64,000 bases of DNA from Caldicellulosiruptor acetigenus (GCF_026914305.1 NZ_CP113866.1:337501-401500); one strand, 5' to 3'. Shown: positions 52,515-59,967, numbered from the stretch's first letter. Translations and numbers: made by a program. The notes: a model not told the origin generated them from the letters alone.

Positions 52515-52579
52515 TCAAATTAGAAACTTCCCCTTTGCCCGGCAGTTTGCCAAACAAAGTTAGCAAAGGGGGCATATAG
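52506..52579 (+). promoter_or_regulatory. promoter and structured leader with AGTTWGC pair
   Basis: GTGGTATAAT (hexamer 52510-52515). CCCCTTTGC (52530-52538) pairs with GCAAAGGGG (52563-52571), which holds the ribosome site of ATG 52580. Loop contains AGTTTGC (52544-52550), seven bases, AGTTAGC (52558-52564). Confidence 0.8.
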
Positions 52580-53107
52580 ATGGAGACAGGTACAATGCCA
52601 AACCAGAACAGCAAACCAGGGAAATTGCCAGCAATAACTGCAAGGTTGCTTGACAACAAGATTGACATGCTGCGTCTGGAACTGAAACAGGAAACAGCAA
52701 ATATCAGACGTGAAATTGCTGAAACAAGAACAGAACTTAGTTCTAAAATCAACGAAACAAGAACTGAATTGAGCAGTCGAATCAACGAAGTCAGGGCAGA
52801 ATTAAAAAACGATATAGCTGACCTTAAAAATGACATTGCAAGAGAAATGGGCAATATCAAAAGTGAAACAGCCGGGTTCAAAAATGATACCGCAAAAGAA
52901 GTAAACGGCGTAAGAAACGAGACAGCAGCAATCAGGAACGAAATAGCAGCTGTCAGGAACGAGATAGCAGCAATCAGGAACGAAATTGCCGATATCAAAA
53001 ACACTTTTCGCTGGAACACTGTCGGTATAATAGCAGCGCTACTGATGGGTTTTGCAGGTATAATTGCAGCTATAATCATTCCACAGATGATACTAAATCA
53101 CCACTGA
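52580..53107 (+). CDS. coiled-coil protein with C-terminal membrane anchor
   Basis: This 175-aa protein consists of a long coiled coil made of seven- and fourteen-residue repeats (ETRTELSSKINETRTELSSR, later IRNEIAAVRNEIAAIRNEIA), ending in a hydrophobic helix (TVGIIAALLMGFAGIIAAIII) and a short tail. It resembles DUF1640/Bdr-type anchored coiled coils of phages. Orientation would leave the coil in the cytoplasm. An IS is inserted four bases after the stop codon. Confidence 0.65.
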   Translation: METGTMPNQNSKPGKLPAITARLLDNKIDMLRLELKQETANIRREIAETRTELSSKINETRTELSSRINEVRAELKNDIADLKNDIAREMGNIKSETAGFKNDTAKEVNGVRNETAAIRNEIAAVRNEIAAIRNEIADIKNTFRWNTVGIIAALLMGFAGIIAAIIIPQMILNHH

Positions 53108-53110
53108 AAA

Positions 53111-54909
53111 GAGGCTGTCCAAAAACAATAATTTTTAATAACCAGAATCGAGGATTTAATGCCATTAAATGTTAATATTGAACTATGCAGTAAACAAAAA
53201 GAGGGTTGGGTGGCAGTTTTACTCCAGCCCCTATTATTATCTTCGCTAATTTTTCTATGTTATAGGCAATACAAACCAAACCCCACTCAAGCTTTACACC
53301 CTTCATACCCCTGAGCAGGAATCTCCTAAACCCTTTATTGTTCTTTATTATCCCAAATACTGTCTCAACTTCTATCTTCCTTTTTTCGTAAATCTCTTTG
53401 CCTTCTTCACTCAATAGCCTTTGCCTTACCTCTTCCTTCAATTTCTCTAACCTAGGTCTTATACTAAATCTCTTCTTCCATCTTTTACCTTTATAACATT
53501 TTTCTCTGTGTTCACAGCCATTACAAATCTCTTCGCATTGATATACCTTCTCATAACTTACAAATCCTCTCTCATTTGCACTTATCTTCGGATACAAATA
53601 TTTAACCTTCTTACCCGCAGGACAAATATAGGCATCTTCTTCAGCTATGTACTCCCAGTTCTTTACATTAAAAATATCCTTCTTAAATCTTCTTGTCTGC
53701 TCCATGTCAAATGTGTTATACTTAATGTAGCTATTTATGCCACATTCTTTCAGATGAAGGTAGTTTTCTTCAGACCCATAGCCACTGTCTGCTACAAGGT
53801 TCTTGGGCTTGTGGCCTGTTATCTTCTCCACAAGCTCAAGGTGTTCCTTTAGACAGACAGTGTCTGTGGGACTTTGGTGGATGCTAAAACCTATCACAAA
53901 TCGGTTCTGTGTGCCGATTTGCACATTATACCCAGGTTTTAGCATCCCATTTTTCATATGGTCTTCCTTCATCCTCATGAATGTGGCGTCATTGTCTGTC
54001 TTAGAGAAACTGTTCCTGCCATTTAAAATCTGTTCGTAATTCTCATACTTTTTAAGTCTGAAAACACAATCGTTCTTCAACACTTTTACCAACTTCTTCA
54101 CTCTTTTCTCTTTCCTTTTGCTTTTAAATTCAGCCTCCTCAAGCTTTCGATTTATTTTTTCAACACTTTCTTCTAATTGCTTGCTATCATAGTCAGTCTC
54201 TAACTTCACATCTAAATCTCCTAATGCCTTATCTTCTTCTTCATTTATCCTTTCAATCTCTTCAAGTATGTTTTTCACTTTTTCTCTTAACTTCTTCTTG
54301 AAAGTTCTTGTACTTTTAGCCCATACAAATGTGTACTTGTTTGCATTAGCTTCAATCTTTGTCCCATCGAGATAGTAATACTCGAAGTTTACGTACCCCA
54401 ACTCTACAAGAAGCTCAACCACTTCGGCAAAAACATCTTCAATTGTATCTCCCAAAATCTCTTTTCTAAATCTGTTGATGGTTCTAAAATCAGGCGTTTG
54501 GTATTTGGCAAGCCACATGAAGGTAATATTCTCTTGCAAAGCCCTTGCTATTTTTCTTGATGAATAAATACCCTGTATGTAGGCATAGATTAAAACCTTT
54601 AGGAGCATCAATGGGTGGTAGCTGCTTGTGCCACCACCTTTATATTTTTCTATTAAACTTGAGATGTCTAGTTTATCAATGATTTTATCAATTGTTCGTA
54701 CCAAGTGATTTTGAGGGATAAAGGCCTCTGGGTCAATTGGCATTAGATATTGGTTTGGATTGTAATTTTTGAAGACCACTTTATCATGTTTGCGAGCCAT
54801 TGTCGCATCCCCTTGTATTATCATTTTTGATATATTATATCAAAAATATATCACTATGTCAAAAGAGCAAAATTAAAGGGACTATCCACTTATCTTTTTG
54901 GACAGCCCC
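53111..54909 (-). mobile_element. IS1182-family insertion sequence, intact
   Basis: Terminal inverted repeats GAGGCTGTCCAAAAA (from 53111) and GGGGCTGTCCAAAAA (from 54909 on the minus strand) flank one full-length transposase gene. The flanks are AAAA on the left and TTTT on the right, a palindromic setting, and no direct target duplication is obvious. It sits between two convergent gene blocks. Confidence 0.85.
53172..54800 (-). CDS. IS1182-type DDE transposase
   Basis: This 542-aa transposase has the N-terminal DUF772-like domain (YHPLMLLKVLIYAYIQGIYSSRKI; TINRFRK), first catalytic Asp in YYLDGTKIEANANKYTF (around residue 145), second in LVADSGYGSEENYLHLKE (around 330) and Glu in KIEVETVFGIIKNNKGFRR near the C terminus. 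A Cys-rich insertion (CEEICNGCEHREKC) precedes the last part. ATG 54800 after AAGGGGA is chosen over ATG 54824. The frame is intact, so the element may be active. Confidence 0.92.
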   Translation of the reverse strand: MARKHDKVVFKNYNPNQYLMPIDPEAFIPQNHLVRTIDKIIDKLDISSLIEKYKGGGTSSYHPLMLLKVLIYAYIQGIYSSRKIARALQENITFMWLAKYQTPDFRTINRFRKEILGDTIEDVFAEVVELLVELGYVNFEYYYLDGTKIEANANKYTFVWAKSTRTFKKKLREKVKNILEEIERINEEEDKALGDLDVKLETDYDSKQLEESVEKINRKLEEAEFKSKRKEKRVKKLVKVLKNDCVFRLKKYENYEQILNGRNSFSKTDNDATFMRMKEDHMKNGMLKPGYNVQIGTQNRFVIGFSIHQSPTDTVCLKEHLELVEKITGHKPKNLVADSGYGSEENYLHLKECGINSYIKYNTFDMEQTRRFKKDIFNVKNWEYIAEEDAYICPAGKKVKYLYPKISANERGFVSYEKVYQCEEICNGCEHREKCYKGKRWKKRFSIRPRLEKLKEEVRQRLLSEEGKEIYEKRKIEVETVFGIIKNNKGFRRFLLRGMKGVKLEWGLVCIAYNIEKLAKIIIGAGVKLPPNPLFVYCIVQY

Positions 54910-54916
54910 TTTTCTT

Positions 54917-55687
54917 TTATCTCACATTCTCAACTTCCTTCTTAATCACCACTTCTATTCCTTTCTTCTCCCCAAACTCAAGTACTTTCAAAGCCATTTC
55001 ACGATAGAATTGGTCTGGTTTTGGATAATTGAGCTTTCCATAATTCCACCGCCCAAAAACTATCCTGTTCACAAAACTGATGCTTTCCAGCAGTTCTTCT
55101 ATGTCCTGTTCGATGATATTGGGAGTTGGATAAGGCTCAATGCTAACCCATGTTTTAAAACCGCACATGTGCATTGCAAAAAGACTTTTGAGCCGTTCAT
55201 TGGCAGGTGCTGTGTTTGGTTCGTATTTTTGCCTGAACTTTTCCGAAAGCGACACCAGAGTTATACCAAAACTGTTTTCGGGATGATTTGAGACTTTTGC
55301 TACATCCAGTGTGTAAACGCCCTTTGTCAGTGTTCTCACAGGAATACCATGAGAGTTAATAAAAGCAATTACATCGCAGGAAAGTTTCACAACTTCCGGC
55401 CGGTTGTACATGAACGGGTCTGTCGCAAAACACATGTTGATGTATCTGACTTTCCCTTTGAGTTTCGGCAGTTCTTTTTCCAGAAGCTCAATTGCATTTT
55501 CAACAATCTTAGGTTTGGTCCAGTCTTCGTACGTGATGTTTCTAAACCGCTTGTTCATCAAAAACGCATAGCAGGGATATCTGCAGCCGTGAGCACAGCC
55601 CAGGACATGGTTCAATGCATAGTCGCCGTATTCAACACCGGTTCTGTACAGCAGTTGCTTTCTAATAACTTTCTCCAACTGTATCAT
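54917..55687 (-). CDS. radical SAM protein, SPL-like, CX3CX3C cluster
   Basis: This 256-aa protein resembles the spore-photoproduct-lyase-like radical SAM group. Its cluster motif reads CAHGCRYPC (near residue 31), i.e. CX3CX3C instead of CX3CX2C; the extra proline is seen in a distinct subfamily. Further blocks are YINMCFATDPFMY and FGITLVSLSEKFRQKYEPN. A possible role is modification or repair of DNA or a peptide; no substrate can be read. A Cys-rich gene lies 12 bp upstream on the same strand. Confidence 0.75.
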   Translation of the reverse strand: MIQLEKVIRKQLLYRTGVEYGDYALNHVLGCAHGCRYPCYAFLMNKRFRNITYEDWTKPKIVENAIELLEKELPKLKGKVRYINMCFATDPFMYNRPEVVKLSCDVIAFINSHGIPVRTLTKGVYTLDVAKVSNHPENSFGITLVSLSEKFRQKYEPNTAPANERLKSLFAMHMCGFKTWVSIEPYPTPNIIEQDIEELLESISFVNRIVFGRWNYGKLNYPKPDQFYREMALKVLEFGEKKGIEVVIKKEVENVR

Positions 55688-55699
55688 CTCCCCTGTGGT

Positions 55700-55975
55700 T
55701 CAAAATCTTGGTTCAAACTTCTCACAGGCACCATCGTCAGGGCTCACCCACTGCTGTTTTATCTCACACACAGCAAAAGGTTCCCATGGCTTTGGATTGT
55801 GCCTGCAGGAAAAACATCTGTGCTGCATGTACTCTTTATAATCACAGTTTCCACAGAGTTTTTCCACAACATCCTTAACAGGACACTCCAGCCCAAAATC
55901 ATACAAAAGCTTGCAGTATGAGTGCGGTGTACCACCTATCTTCTTGTTGTATCTGCAATACCTGCAATACTCCAT
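55700..55975 (-). CDS. small Cys-rich protein, partner of the radical SAM gene
   Basis: This 91-aa protein contains about eleven cysteines, including CRYCRY, CGNCDYKEY, CFSCRHN and a final CEKF. This can hold Fe-S clusters or zinc. It is encoded immediately upstream of the radical SAM gene, in the same direction, so it may donate electrons or act as substrate. ATG 55975 with GGGGG nine bases before is preferred to TTG 55984. Confidence 0.6.
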   Translation of the reverse strand: MEYCRYCRYNKKIGGTPHSYCKLLYDFGLECPVKDVVEKLCGNCDYKEYMQHRCFSCRHNPKPWEPFAVCEIKQQWVSPDDGACEKFEPRF

Positions 55976-56000
55976 GTCTTTCAACCCCCAGTAGCTATTT

Positions 56001-56324
56001 TCAGCCCGAAACTATTTGACCGCTCAGAATCATTAAAATCAATTTCGCACCATCATGAAAACCATTCCGGTAACTGTTTAGCTCCGCAAGATTCATAAGA
56101 TACATGTGCCTGTCCAGCAGCTTGTTAATAAGATCCAGTACTTTCTGTTCGTCCTCAGCAGTCGAAGTTAAAATTTCAATATTCTTCTTTATTTCCCTGA
56201 CAAGATTTTCAAACTCTTCTTTTGTCCTGCACCACTCCTAGTTGTTCTCAAGCTCTTCCCGGTACTCAACAACCGCATTATAGATCAGATTCTCAAGAAG
56301 CTCTTCTATTACCGGTCTTGGCAT
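56001..56324 (-). pseudogene. small helical protein gene with internal amber codon
   Basis: ATG 56324 opens a 107-codon frame (MPRPVIEELLENLIYNAVVE ...) that would end at TGA 56001 with RNGFHDGAKLILMILSGQ, a pattern of small DUF6809-like phage proteins. Codon 29 is TAG (56240-56238). Either the gene is broken by a nonsense mutation or the stop is read through. It overlaps the preceding gene by one base. Confidence 0.6.
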
Positions 56325-56584
56325 TATTCATCACACTCCTCATCTTCCAGATCTTCTTCATCATCCTCCTCAACATTTTGCAAATATTCTTCTCTGTCAA
56401 TCACAGTGATGTATTCCTTTTTGATGTGCATGACGTCAGCCAAAAATTCACGCAGAGCTTCTACTTTCTCGACTGTATCAACGGACCGGTTAATTTTGAT
56501 TTTTGAATACACCGTGACATAATTGCCGTTCCCATCAACACCCCATTTTGCCTGTTCGCTTACCCTGAAATAAATGTACGACAT
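56324..56584 (-). CDS. unknown small acidic-tailed protein
   Basis: This 86-aa protein has a beta-rich N-terminal half (SYIYFRVSEQAKWGVDGNGNYVTVYSKIKI), then a helix (DTVEKVEALREFLADV) and a strongly acidic tail (VEEDDEEDLEDEECDE). Not recognised. It starts three bases after the upstream gene, with no separate ribosome site, so translation is probably coupled. Confidence 0.55.
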   Translation of the reverse strand: MSYIYFRVSEQAKWGVDGNGNYVTVYSKIKINRSVDTVEKVEALREFLADVMHIKKEYITVIDREEYLQNVEEDDEEDLEDEECDE

Positions 56585-56586
56585 AA

Positions 56587-56961
56587 TTAATCACTTTCCT
56601 TTGAAAGAATTTTTTCAATTTTTGCAATCAATTTCTCGATATCACCAAGCTTTAAATCAACAATAAAAGCCAGTGTATCAACATAGTTTGCTGCTTCATT
56701 CAGACCACTTCTTTTCAGTTTTGCTGCCTTCCTCTTGAGTGTGTCTTTCAAATTGCGCTGTTCCACAGAAACACCATATAAGATATTTCTAATCTGTTTT
56801 AGTTCCTGTGTTTCCAGTACTCTGCCGTAGAGATACTCCGCTGTCTCACACAGGTTTTTGATTATGTCTCTATCACGTTCAGGATAAACAGTACCCTTTG
56901 TAATCGTAACATCAAATTCCATTTCTCTGTAACGCTTCACATCTTCAAGAGACAAAATCAT
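56587..56961 (-). CDS. unknown 124-aa helical protein
   Basis: This mostly alpha-helical protein (SLEDVKRYREMEFDVTITKG; ELKQIRNILYGVSVEQRNLKD; a C-terminal coiled segment) is not recognised. ATG 56961 is preferred to GTG 56970, which lies only three bases from AAGGAGA. The phage-like neighbours suggest an accessory replication or regulatory protein. Confidence 0.5.
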   Translation of the reverse strand: MILSLEDVKRYREMEFDVTITKGTVYPERDRDIIKNLCETAEYLYGRVLETQELKQIRNILYGVSVEQRNLKDTLKRKAAKLKRSGLNEAANYVDTLAFIVDLKLGDIEKLIAKIEKILSKESD

Positions 56962-56966
56962 CAGAA

Positions 56967-57383
56967 TCACTCTCCTTCAAGGTTTGAAAATATATCTCCT
57001 GTGACCCTGCATTTTTTAACCCAGTAGCCTAAATCCTGCCGCAGCATTTCATTCTTTTTCTCTTCCAGAAAATAAACATAAAACCCAATGTGTTTGTTTC
57101 CATACTCGCCAAATTTGATGACTGCTTGTTCAAATTCTTCCTTTACAACTTCAATTTCTATCACATCACCCTCATATATTGGTTGTCCACACCTGTCAGA
57201 CACACCTGTGTATTGTCCAACAGTTTCAGGTATAACAAGTACTTTCGCAATATCAATATCTTCTGCCTTTATGTGCGGGATTATTGTGACTGCGGAATTC
57301 CAGCGGAGATAATCACCGTATAACCATTCACCGGTAGCTCTGCTTTTCCCACGAAAATTTATCTCTCTTGGTACTTTCACCAC
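56967..57383 (-). CDS. YopX-family protein
   Basis: This 138-aa protein has the YopX pattern: INFRGKSRATGEWLYGDYL at the start and VGQYTGVSDRCGQPIYEGDVIEI in the middle. YopX proteins are small beta-barrel-like proteins of Firmicute prophages and ICEs with unknown function. It begins with GTG 57383 and overlaps the upstream gene by 7 bp. Confidence 0.8.
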   Translation of the reverse strand: MVKVPREINFRGKSRATGEWLYGDYLRWNSAVTIIPHIKAEDIDIAKVLVIPETVGQYTGVSDRCGQPIYEGDVIEIEVVKEEFEQAVIKFGEYGNKHIGFYVYFLEEKKNEMLRQDLGYWVKKCRVTGDIFSNLEGE

Positions 57384-57760
57384 TGGTCACCGTCCTTATT
57401 TTCATCGTCTTCAACGTTTTGCGAATTTTCTTCTTTCAGTGTATTTTCAATAACTGCCAGCGCCCGGGTTACATCTTCCTTTACTGCTTCTTCTGCTTTA
57501 CCCCTGAGATGTTTCACAGCTATATATGGTGAAGGTGATACCGCAGGACTGCAGCAGTGAACAAGCAAGCCGAACAACTCCCACAGGTCATCTCTCGTTA
57601 ATCTGTCTTTATCTCTTTTTGAAATTCCGAAATAATAAAGAGCTTTGATGTAATATACCAGTTCCGGTTCGTATTTCTTTACAAATTCGTCTGGATGTTC
57701 TCTATAAATGGTTTCCAAAACTTGCAGCAAACTTTCTTTCATTCTCTGGCTGTAACTCAT
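57377..57760 (-). CDS. unknown 127-aa protein
   Basis: This helical protein (SYSQRMKESLLQVLETIYREH; YYIKALYYFGISKRDKDRLTRDDLWELFGLL) has a charged C-terminal tail, not recognised. ATG 57760 after GAAGGGAG. It lies between the DnaC-like loader and YopX gene in a tightly packed minus-strand operon. Confidence 0.5.
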   Translation of the reverse strand: MSYSQRMKESLLQVLETIYREHPDEFVKKYEPELVYYIKALYYFGISKRDKDRLTRDDLWELFGLLVHCCSPAVSPSPYIAVKHLRGKAEEAVKEDVTRALAVIENTLKEENSQNVEDDENKDGDQW

Positions 57761-57787
57761 AACTAGAACCACTCCCTTCAAGAATCT

Positions 57788-58711
57788 TTAACTGTTTAAA
57801 AGTCTGTTTACAATCTGAGCTTTTTGATAGGCAGATTTGAGTCTTCTGGATGTACCGCCAATTTCTACTGGGCAGCACATCTCTATAAGCCTATCAAAAA
57901 TACGAATCCCAAGCTTTTCTTTCAGTTCTTCAAGGTTATAGTTTGTGGTTACAATCAGTGGCTTTTCATCACGGTACCGCATATCCACAAGCATGTACAG
58001 TTTCTCAACAGCCCAGCCAGTAGAACTCTCAGCTCCCATGTCATCTAAAACTATCAGATCAGCATTTTTAAAATTGTTCAAAACTTCAATCTCCATCTCA
58101 CCGGAAGAAGAAGAATACAGCTGTTTGAGCTTTGCAAGAAAACCTATCGTGGATACCGCAATAACTGGATAGAACCTTTCAATGAGATAGTTTGCAATAC
58201 AAAACGCAAGAAACGTCTTCCCTGTTCCCGATGGTCCATAAAACAAAAGTCCAACATTCTGCCTTTTCATTTCTTCAAACTGTTCACAGTAGTTTCTGGC
58301 AAGACGGTAAAACTGTTCATTTTCAGAGTCTATCTTGAAATTTTCAAAAGTGCACGACTCAAACTTCCTGTCCATAAGCGAAAAATTTCTCAACCTTTCA
58401 AGTCTCAGAGCTTTTTCTCTTATTTTCTGCAACTGTTGATGTTTTTCGTATTCCTGCTTCTGGCACCCGCACGCACACGGAAGTTTTCTTATCAACCCGA
58501 ATATCTCAACTTCAGTCCAGAGCCTGCTGCCACATAAAGGACACACTTCTTCACGCTGTGCTATTTGGTCCAGGTCGAATAGGCTGGATAAGGGAGTACG
58601 GGTCAAAGTCCGGATCCGGCTGCTTTCCAAGTCTGATTGGTTTGATGATTGAGTATGGATCGTCTGGAGGAAGTTGACCATATTTTCTGCTGTCTTTCTT
58701 ATGCTTTCCAT
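57788..58711 (-). CDS. DnaC/IstB-type helicase-loader ATPase
   Basis: This 307-aa protein has a zinc ribbon (VCPLCGSRLW ... LPCACGCQKQEY), then an AAA+ domain: Walker A LLFYGPSGTGKTFLAF, Walker B LIVLDDMGAES, sensor PLIVTTNYNLEEL. It would load the replicative helicase at an origin set by the adjacent initiator. A strong AAGGAGAG eight bases before ATG 58711 fixes the start inside the initiator gene, giving an out-of-frame overlap of about 160 bp. GTG 58546 is a weaker alternative. Confidence 0.82.
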   Translation of the reverse strand: MESIRKTAENMVNFLQTIHTQSSNQSDLESSRIRTLTRTPLSSLFDLDQIAQREEVCPLCGSRLWTEVEIFGLIRKLPCACGCQKQEYEKHQQLQKIREKALRLERLRNFSLMDRKFESCTFENFKIDSENEQFYRLARNYCEQFEEMKRQNVGLLFYGPSGTGKTFLAFCIANYLIERFYPVIAVSTIGFLAKLKQLYSSSSGEMEIEVLNNFKNADLIVLDDMGAESSTGWAVEKLYMLVDMRYRDEKPLIVTTNYNLEELKEKLGIRIFDRLIEMCCPVEIGGTSRRLKSAYQKAQIVNRLLNS

Positions 58712-59612
58712 CACTACCACTCTCCTTTTTGTTGTTTTTCAAAACATTGATTAAATACCCTTCCGGCTTTTCAACCGACTCATGTTTGAGCTTGTATTCA
58801 AGCCTGTCCAGAGCCCACAAAACTTCAGCATAGCCATACTGATTGTACAGCTGCCCCAGCAGCGGATAGAGCTTTTTGTCATACTTGCCGGTGATCTCTT
58901 CAAACCGCTTAACAAGGTCCACTATCAACTCTTTGTTATTTACTGCTGGTGGTGAATTGTTAGCATCTTCCCCAGTAGATTCCTGTGTCTTCAAACCCGC
59001 TTCTGTGTTAACGTTAGTTAACTTATTATCTTTTAAAATCTCTAAATTATCTTGATTATTTAGAGTGTTAGTATTATTGTTAATAATATAACTGTCAAAG
59101 ATATTTATATCTTTCTCGTTTTGCGGGTTTTGATTTTCAGGCTTCAGGGTGGGCTGCTCTGAAGCCTGTTTTTCTGCCTTTTCTGAGTTTTTGTCAGATA
59201 ATTCCATGTAATTTTCCACTGTAAAATTACACTGTAAATTTACCTTGGAATTTTCCACTGTATTTTTCCACTGTAAATTTCCACTGGAAATATTCAGTGA
59301 ATCTTTTGGCTGTAATTCATTTAAATGGCAGTTAATAAATGAATTCAGCCTGTATCGAGTAGGTTCACCTTTTCTGCCAATAACAAAATCTATTAATCCT
59401 GCTTCTTTTAGTTTATTTCGCATTTCTAACAATGTTTTTTCAGAGATTTGAGCAAAATTTACTAATTCCCAGTTGCTTATTGCAAACCACCCGTTGTCGT
59501 CGGCACGCTGGCTTAAAATTAGGAATTTATACCACAACAGCTGTGCCAGTGGCGGAAGAGAGTGAGTTTTTAACCACTCTTCAAATAATTCTATTTCTTT
59601 TTGGATGCTCAT
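58551..59612 (-). CDS. replication initiator, winged-helix with internal iterons
   Basis: This 353-aa protein has an N-terminal winged helix (LLWYKFLILSQRADDNGWFAIS; KTLLEMRNKLKEAGLIDFVIGRKG), as in RepA_N/DnaD-like initiators. A repetitive linker is encoded by tandem 13-bp repeats, then a low-complexity Asn-rich part, a helical domain (YDKKLYPLLGQLYNQYGYAEVLWALDRLEY) and a C-terminal repeated motif (DPYSIIKPIR / DPYSLIQPIR). RepA_N-type plasmids often keep their origin inside the rep gene; that fits here. AAAGGAAG precedes the ATG. Confidence 0.7.
   Translation of the reverse strand: MSIQKEIELFEEWLKTHSLPPLAQLLWYKFLILSQRADDNGWFAISNWELVNFAQISEKTLLEMRNKLKEAGLIDFVIGRKGEPTRYRLNSFINCHLNELQPKDSLNISSGNLQWKNTVENSKVNLQCNFTVENYMELSDKNSEKAEKQASEQPTLKPENQNPQNEKDINIFDSYIINNNTNTLNNQDNLEILKDNKLTNVNTEAGLKTQESTGEDANNSPPAVNNKELIVDLVKRFEEITGKYDKKLYPLLGQLYNQYGYAEVLWALDRLEYKLKHESVEKPEGYLINVLKNNKKESGSDGKHKKDSRKYGQLPPDDPYSIIKPIRLGKQPDPDFDPYSLIQPIRPGPNSTA
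59216..59293. repeat. six tandem 13-bp iterons inside the initiator gene
   Basis: Units start at 59216, 59229, 59242, 59255, 59268 and 59281, consensus CCACTGTAAATTT on the plus strand; unit 3 is most diverged, and weaker copies extend to 59203 and ~59306. Thirteen is not a multiple of three, so the constraint is on DNA, not on the protein. Likely replication origin or initiator-binding array. Confidence 0.78.
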
Positions 59613-59618
59613 TTCTTT

Positions 59619-59819
59619 TCACTTCCTTTCGTAAACCAGCTGACATATATCTATTTCTAACACTTCAGCAATTCTTTTGGCGATTTCAATTGATGGATTT
59701 GTTTTAATTCCTGCTTCAAGTTCACTAATATATGATTGTGAGATACCTGTTAATTTTGCTAATTCTTTTTGAGTAAGACCTTTTTCTTTTCGCAAGTGTC
59801 GAATTTTCTTTCCTATCAT
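59619..59819 (-). CDS. small XRE-family regulator
   Basis: This 66-aa protein is a single helix-turn-helix domain (KIRHLRKEKGLTQKELAKLTGISQSYISELEAG). ATG 59819 follows GGGGTGAT. It is divergent from another XRE gene at 59968, with a palindrome ATATCG-N7-CGATAT between. Probably controls the replication operon downstream of it. Confidence 0.8.
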   Translation of the reverse strand: MIGKKIRHLRKEKGLTQKELAKLTGISQSYISELEAGIKTNPSIEIAKRIAEVLEIDICQLVYERK

Positions 59820-59845
59820 ATCAATCACCCCAATCAATTTATATT

Positions 59846-59864
59846 ATATCGCTATAGACGATAT
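59846..59864. promoter_or_regulatory. operator palindrome between two XRE genes
   Basis: ATATCG, seven bases, CGATAT. It overlaps likely promoter sequence of the minus-strand gene. Confidence 0.6.
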
Positions 59865-59967
59865 ATTGCAATAGTGTTTAATAAATGATTGTTAAGGCTA
59901 TAATCAAAATTGGGTTTGGTTGTGGTAATCTATAAATAGCCAAAGTTATAAGGAGGCAATTACTTTA

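Noticed and set aside
59203-59306. CRISPR-like array
   Set aside because: Units are 13 bp, directly abutting, inside a coding gene; no spacers and no cas genes. I saw no CRISPR array anywhere in the window.
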